Of a stretch of DNA of 64,000 bases, positions 59,533 through 64,000 are shown one piece after another. Below the pieces are notes generated by a model that was not told the origin of the DNA, did no database searches, and saw only the letters and a program-made list of their open reading frames with translations. The stretch is taken from contig CM049308.1 of the NCBI GenBank assembly GCA_026874595.1, forward strand, positions 39,063,027 through 39,127,026, read 5' to 3'. The position numbers were made by a program, and so were the translations under genes. Origin of the DNA: Sipunculus nudus. Taxonomy: Eukaryota; Annelida; Sipuncula; Golfingiida; Sipunculidae. Each line of letters starts with the position of its first letter. Position 1 is the first letter of the stretch.

Positions 59533-61270
59533 CATGAATATTCGCTTCGCCGCCAATTAGAATTGTATTTATTCTCTCAATATCAGTAAACTATATTGGC
59601 CTATATTTTACAATAAAAAATATCATACGTTTTGATATGTTCAAAATAGTAAATAAAGTATTAGAGACAAGTATTACGTATTAGAGTTAGTTCATCGTCA
59701 AATAATAAGATTATAATTTGTAAATTCAGTTCAGTTGTTTGTTAATCGTGCCCGGAATATGAACTTAGACGTACTACTGTCATATGGACGAACGATTAAC
59801 CTACGCCACTTTTATTTGGCCAAGCGAGCTAGTACGCCGGCAATTGTTAATTAGAGATTCCTCAGTCTACGGCACGTCAACGCCCGCAGCGGAAGCTGCG
59901 CAGTGTTAAACTGAGCGTCCGCTTAGACGGTTACCAGCCGGAATGTCAATACAGGAGGGACGGGGGTATCCATCCCTCCTTTTAAGCAAGGGGGGTGGCC
60001 AATGTAATCATTCCTTTGTTATTCAGAGAATAATATTTAGATAGTGAAAAAGAAATATATTTATAATAAGAATTTCAGACTCTGGTATCATTTCTGAGTT
60101 TTCTATGAAATATTGTTGTATATCTAAACCTACTTTAGAATTGACCTTTACTAGAAACATAATACATTATTTTTTTAAAACCTTATAATAAATTGTAAAA
60201 CATCTAAATTGTATCACACTTACAATAAAAAATAGCTACGACCAGTCGCTTAGAACTAGGTTTCTGCGAAGGTTGGAAAACCTCCTTGCGTCCTAGTGTC
60301 TCCTCGCGTATGTCTGAGTCCCCTGGACAAGAAATTTGACTTGTTCTCCGATTTTCTTATGATTGACTTTAATCGCCTGTTCTTGCTAGAGAAACAATTG
60401 CATCCCAGAAAACCTCCTAGTTTACAACACGTGGACACTTAAAAATGATGCACACAAGGTTATTGGATTAGTGCATCAAGGCGCGTTTCAACTCTTTTCT
60501 GGCCGAGGATACGATAAGAACCGTTATATACCGAAATAGTGTTAAGGTTCTATGGACGCCGATATGACGTAGTACAAGATTTCCTTTGTTTTGGATATTT
60601 AAGACGTCAGACTACAGAGCCGCGGTGTACGAGTATCCTTTCTCGGACGTGACATTTTATAGTCATTTTATTATTCTTCAACATCTGATGTTTTTTTCTC
60701 TATGAATTAAGCTTATATATACACACTGGTGCAGAAGTTTGTAACTTCTATATAATCAGAGAAGATTTTTGATGTTATGCTCTGGGCGATTGAAACTGAT
60801 AAGGCGTACCCACTGGCAAATTTTCAGAATGCTATAATGAAAATTAAGTAAAAAAGGCTTCGATGATTTAATTGCCGTATGTGCAGCTTATTTATACTTT
60901 CACATGCAGTGCTATAAAATGTATTTATGCCTTTTTATGGCCTAACTTATATTTTTCATATGCAATTCTCTAAAATTAGTAAATGCCTTTCTATGATCCG
61001 ACTAATATTTCACATGCTTTTCTTTAAAATGAACAGATAATAGCTGTTTTTTTTATAAATATAGGTTAATTCCCCTGATTCCATATAGGATTGAAATGCT
61101 GTCTGAATTCATTTAACATAAAAAAAACTTTCAAAATTGCCTTAAATCATGCACTAATTCTTACTAAAATATATTCATTATCATTGTAAAATTAAATGCT
61201 ACAAAGGTATTACATTTACCTGACCCCTCGCCCCGCGAAGTGGCTGTTAGTATTAGGTTGTGCAAACCAA
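59533..61270. other. Intergenic, no gene seen
   Basis: A GC-richer patch (59,845-59,995) includes GGAGGGACGGGG and TCCATCCCTCC, a weak inverted repeat. No gene recognised. Confidence 0.45.
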
Positions 61271-61290
61271 ACTGTCTAAACTGCACGCGA

Positions 61291-61340
61291 CCTTACCTCA
61301 GCACTTCGAGGTTGTCTTCGTTTTCGGCCTCAGGGAACAT
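61291..61340 (-). CDS. Speculative first coding exon (acidic N-terminus)
   Basis: On the minus strand TTTGCCAG is followed by an ATG (61,340) and MFPEAENEDNLEVL, then a good donor (GAG before GTAAGG). TATAAAG lies at 61,375-61,369, about 30 bp upstream of the start. The local composition is more coding-like than the surroundings. No downstream exon was identified, so this may be chance. Confidence 0.2.
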
Positions 61341-61375
61341 CTGGCAAAGGTTTACCTGGATGAACAGGCTTTATA

Positions 61376-63930
61376 CCCATCTAATGATTCGTCATGACCC
61401 ATTTGAATGACCCACAATGACCTCTTAATGGGTTGTGCGCAAGATATTTAGCTTAAACCATGCAATAGGTCTTGTACTATTTCCTTTCATATAGGATCAT
61501 AAAAGACATTCCCCAAGGTGATTAATGCTTACAGTTTCAGTGTGTCTTTTCTTTCTTCTTAATAAAAGCATCATTCATCAGTTTTGTCACCGGCCTCTTT
61601 AGACGCTTGGGCCAAAGTTCATATATTTGGGAGAAGTTTAACTGGTATCATGAAAATTAATAATCTAAAGGTCTACAGCAACTGTCTGTCATTGCATGTA
61701 GAGAATGGTTCCCCTAACTTGTGAAAATTAACTTTTGTAAATATTTCCCCGATTTTAAGGCTGCCCTGACACTCCCCCTCTTGGAAGTCTGGGCCTTTCG
61801 TGGTTATGACCTCGATGGAAACTTTAAACGTTTTCCTTTTTTTAATACTGGAACCACCTTTAACTATCTGTTGCTATATGGACGATCCGTGAAACTTGCT
61901 CTGCTCATTGGGTTGTAACAATGCTTTTATAGTTTCCAATTTTTCGAGTCAATAACAAGATGTTGACTTAATGGATCAAGCATAGAGAGTGGTTATAGGT
62001 TCAATAGGATTTGCTGTATTTTCCGTACCCCTGTACATTGTTTTCTCCCCCTGTACATTAGGTTTTCTTTAAAGATATACTGTTAACTGTTATAAGTAGG
62101 TTAGAACGTCAACCGGTAAAAAGGTTTGAGTTTGCATCCCTATTGCCACATATTCACGCTTATCAAAAGTTAGACAGACATGTTGTCGCAGGTTGCAAAC
62201 TAAATTGTCGCTGATAAATTATACAAATTATTTGATACTTTAATTACCTTGAATAGATTTGAACTTAATCTGGAGGTCTGAAGTATCGATAAAACAAATC
62301 CTAAACCGGTCATAATGGCGCCCAAAAGGAGGATATTATCACCATTATATTACATTTTTATATAATATTATACCAACAAGGATGAGTTTATTTAAAATGA
62401 CAGCTTCTGCACGTGAAATGCTTCCGGTTTTGAGAAAGTATGTGTTGATTGTTTTAACGTTAAATGTTTAAATTCGGACTTTATTCATATAAGATTAACC
62501 TTGAATTGGGTATTTTACTGAGAATTTCAGGTGGTAAATCATTCTTAAGAATAAAATATTTTCTTGTGGAAATTCATGAAAAAATACCTTGTTTATGGTT
62601 GCTGTTCTTTAATAATGTTCAACTGTCGTAAACTGATCTTATATGAATTGCCACAGAACGTGGTTTGCGATACATCAGGAAGAAACCGTCAAATAAGATT
62701 AGAAAATCTGAATGTACAGATAAATAGGACGATGAAAACAACATAAGGAGCGGAAAAAACGATGAAACAGCATAGAGGACAATGTCCTTTGAAAAAGGGA
62801 GTGTGGATTAAGGCCACATTAAGTAAATGTTCTACTGGTTTTAGCTGCTTACCTATACGGAACAGTTTTTCTTTCTGTTGTTACTTATTTCTGTGGTTGT
62901 ATATTATCAACTCCTACCTCCAACTCCTCATAGAAATAATGAAATGTAATATTTCAAAATAATTCATAACAAGCTTGAAGTTGTAACCAAAATTAATTAC
63001 GTATTGTTGTTCCAATGTAATATATGCTTACTGCAAGATGACATCACATCATGTTCATTAAAAAGTTATAAAAGAATCACCCTCTCTATATTTCTATGTT
63101 TGAGAGTCTGTAGAATCTTTTATTTAATTAATGTTGTGTAAGATACCCCTGTACCAGGTATAAGTGGGTCATAAGTTTGACGACATTCAAAAATGTTATT
63201 TTGAAATGGACATAAACAAAGCAGAAGTCTCGCGATTATGCGTAATGAAATTTGAGGCATTATGTTAAATTAGATTTAAAAAAGGTCAAACAAAAGGTTT
63301 TCTGTAATAAAGTACACGACGAAGGCAAAACAAAGAAGGATTAAGGAAGATTGTTTATCATACAGAATAAGAAATTTTCAGAGTGAAAGTAATGTCATGC
63401 AGTTCATATCATAAAGGTCGATACTGTCTTCAAATATTGGTAATGAGCATATCGCCAAACGTAAATGTAACTGAAAACTGCATTTCCTTCTTTGCACAGT
63501 TATGAACATTCAATGACAGCAATGAGACTGGATATTAATGGGTTTAATTCAAATTGACTTAAGCAAGGGTTTTACTTTATATTAACCAACTAAATATTAT
63601 TTACTTTATTGCAGATGAGCGTACTTACGATAAATCATTAATCCGATTAATCTATTCTCTTTGGATATAAAATCTGGATCGATCCATTATTATTTTTATG
63701 TTTATGATATATATGAGGGGACGAATATGTATTTTTTTCGCAACTGACACCGTCATAATTTTCTCCTGTGCCAAGCTAAAAGTGACTTGGGTCGCAAAGA
63801 AATCAGCCAAATGCTTAAAACACGTGTTGATGTTACGATTTCCTAAGTCGCAAACAGACGTGAATCTGAAATAGGATTCGTCCCTTCCGTTCCCATTCAT
63901 TTGTTCATGATTTTGAAACATATGTGTGCG
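61376..63930. other. Intergenic, no gene seen
   Basis: AT-rich DNA; frames such as 61,721-61,918 and 63,652-63,921 have no domain. Confidence 0.45.
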
Positions 63931-63953
63931 TGTGTGTGTGTGTATATATATAT
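63931..63953. repeat. (GT)n-(TA)n microsatellite
   Basis: Short compound repeat near the window end. Confidence 0.9.
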
Positions 63954-64000
63954 AATTTACACTACGTTTATTGACTGATATTAAAATACATGAAAATATC

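Overview
The window is eukaryotic, AT-rich, intron-bearing and packed with repeats. It is most likely from a marine lophotrochozoan, probably a bivalve mollusc. That guess rests on a Kunitz/antistasin mosaic gene with GT-AG introns, long (TA)n tracts, minisatellites, a Ty3/gypsy element with a Gmr1-like domain order, and AGGTCA-rich and 'TTTGTCCGTC' dispersed repeats. The species itself cannot be fixed from the sequence.

Only one gene is well supported. It lies on the minus strand from about 43.0 kb down to about 20.65 kb. Fifteen coding exons can be placed by GT/AG sites and by phase, and together they give an uninterrupted 2724-nt reading frame (907 residues plus stop). Its parts, in transcription order, are: TATA box (43,018-43,011), signal-peptide exon, four Kunitz domains (K1-K4), an antistasin-like repeat plus a short Cys-rich module (A1-S1), Kunitz K5, A2-S2, Kunitz K6, one large exon with seven antistasin-like six-Cys repeats followed by S3, Kunitz K7, then a stop codon directly after the last splice and a 3' UTR ending in tandem AATAAA signals. 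The product should be secreted and heavily disulfide-bonded. No Kunitz domain has a basic P1 residue, and K1 has lost the Cys14-Cys38 pair at the reactive loop, so trypsin-type inhibition is unlikely for most of the protein.

Left flank (1-20.6 kb): a 31-bp minisatellite (1-872, 5,617-5,990) is interrupted by a degenerate minus-strand LTR retrotransposon (873-5,611) whose pol order is protease, integrase, reverse transcriptase, RNase H. Then follow a 260-280-bp tandem repeat (6.3-7.2 kb), (TA)n tracts, a 34-bp minisatellite with a higher-order duplication (9.4-11.1 kb), a composite repeat with terminal inverted repeats (11.4-15.07 kb), a hAT-type MITE with a perfect 8-bp target duplication (16,532-16,973), and unremarkable AT-rich DNA.

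The introns hold a GC-richer insertion (27.6-29.3 kb), AGGTCA-bearing repeats (33.5-34.1 kb) and a tRNA-derived SINE (38.6-38.76 kb).

Right flank (43-64 kb): no convincing gene. It carries dispersed repeats, a large palindrome (45.66-45.83 kb), an 833-bp element with long terminal inverted repeats (48.49-49.32 kb), an inverted pair of about 430-450-bp elements (51.7 and 58.2-58.7 kb), 'GAGTCC'-rich repeat DNA (54.4-55.1 kb), many (TA)n tracts, and one speculative minus-strand first exon near 61.3 kb.
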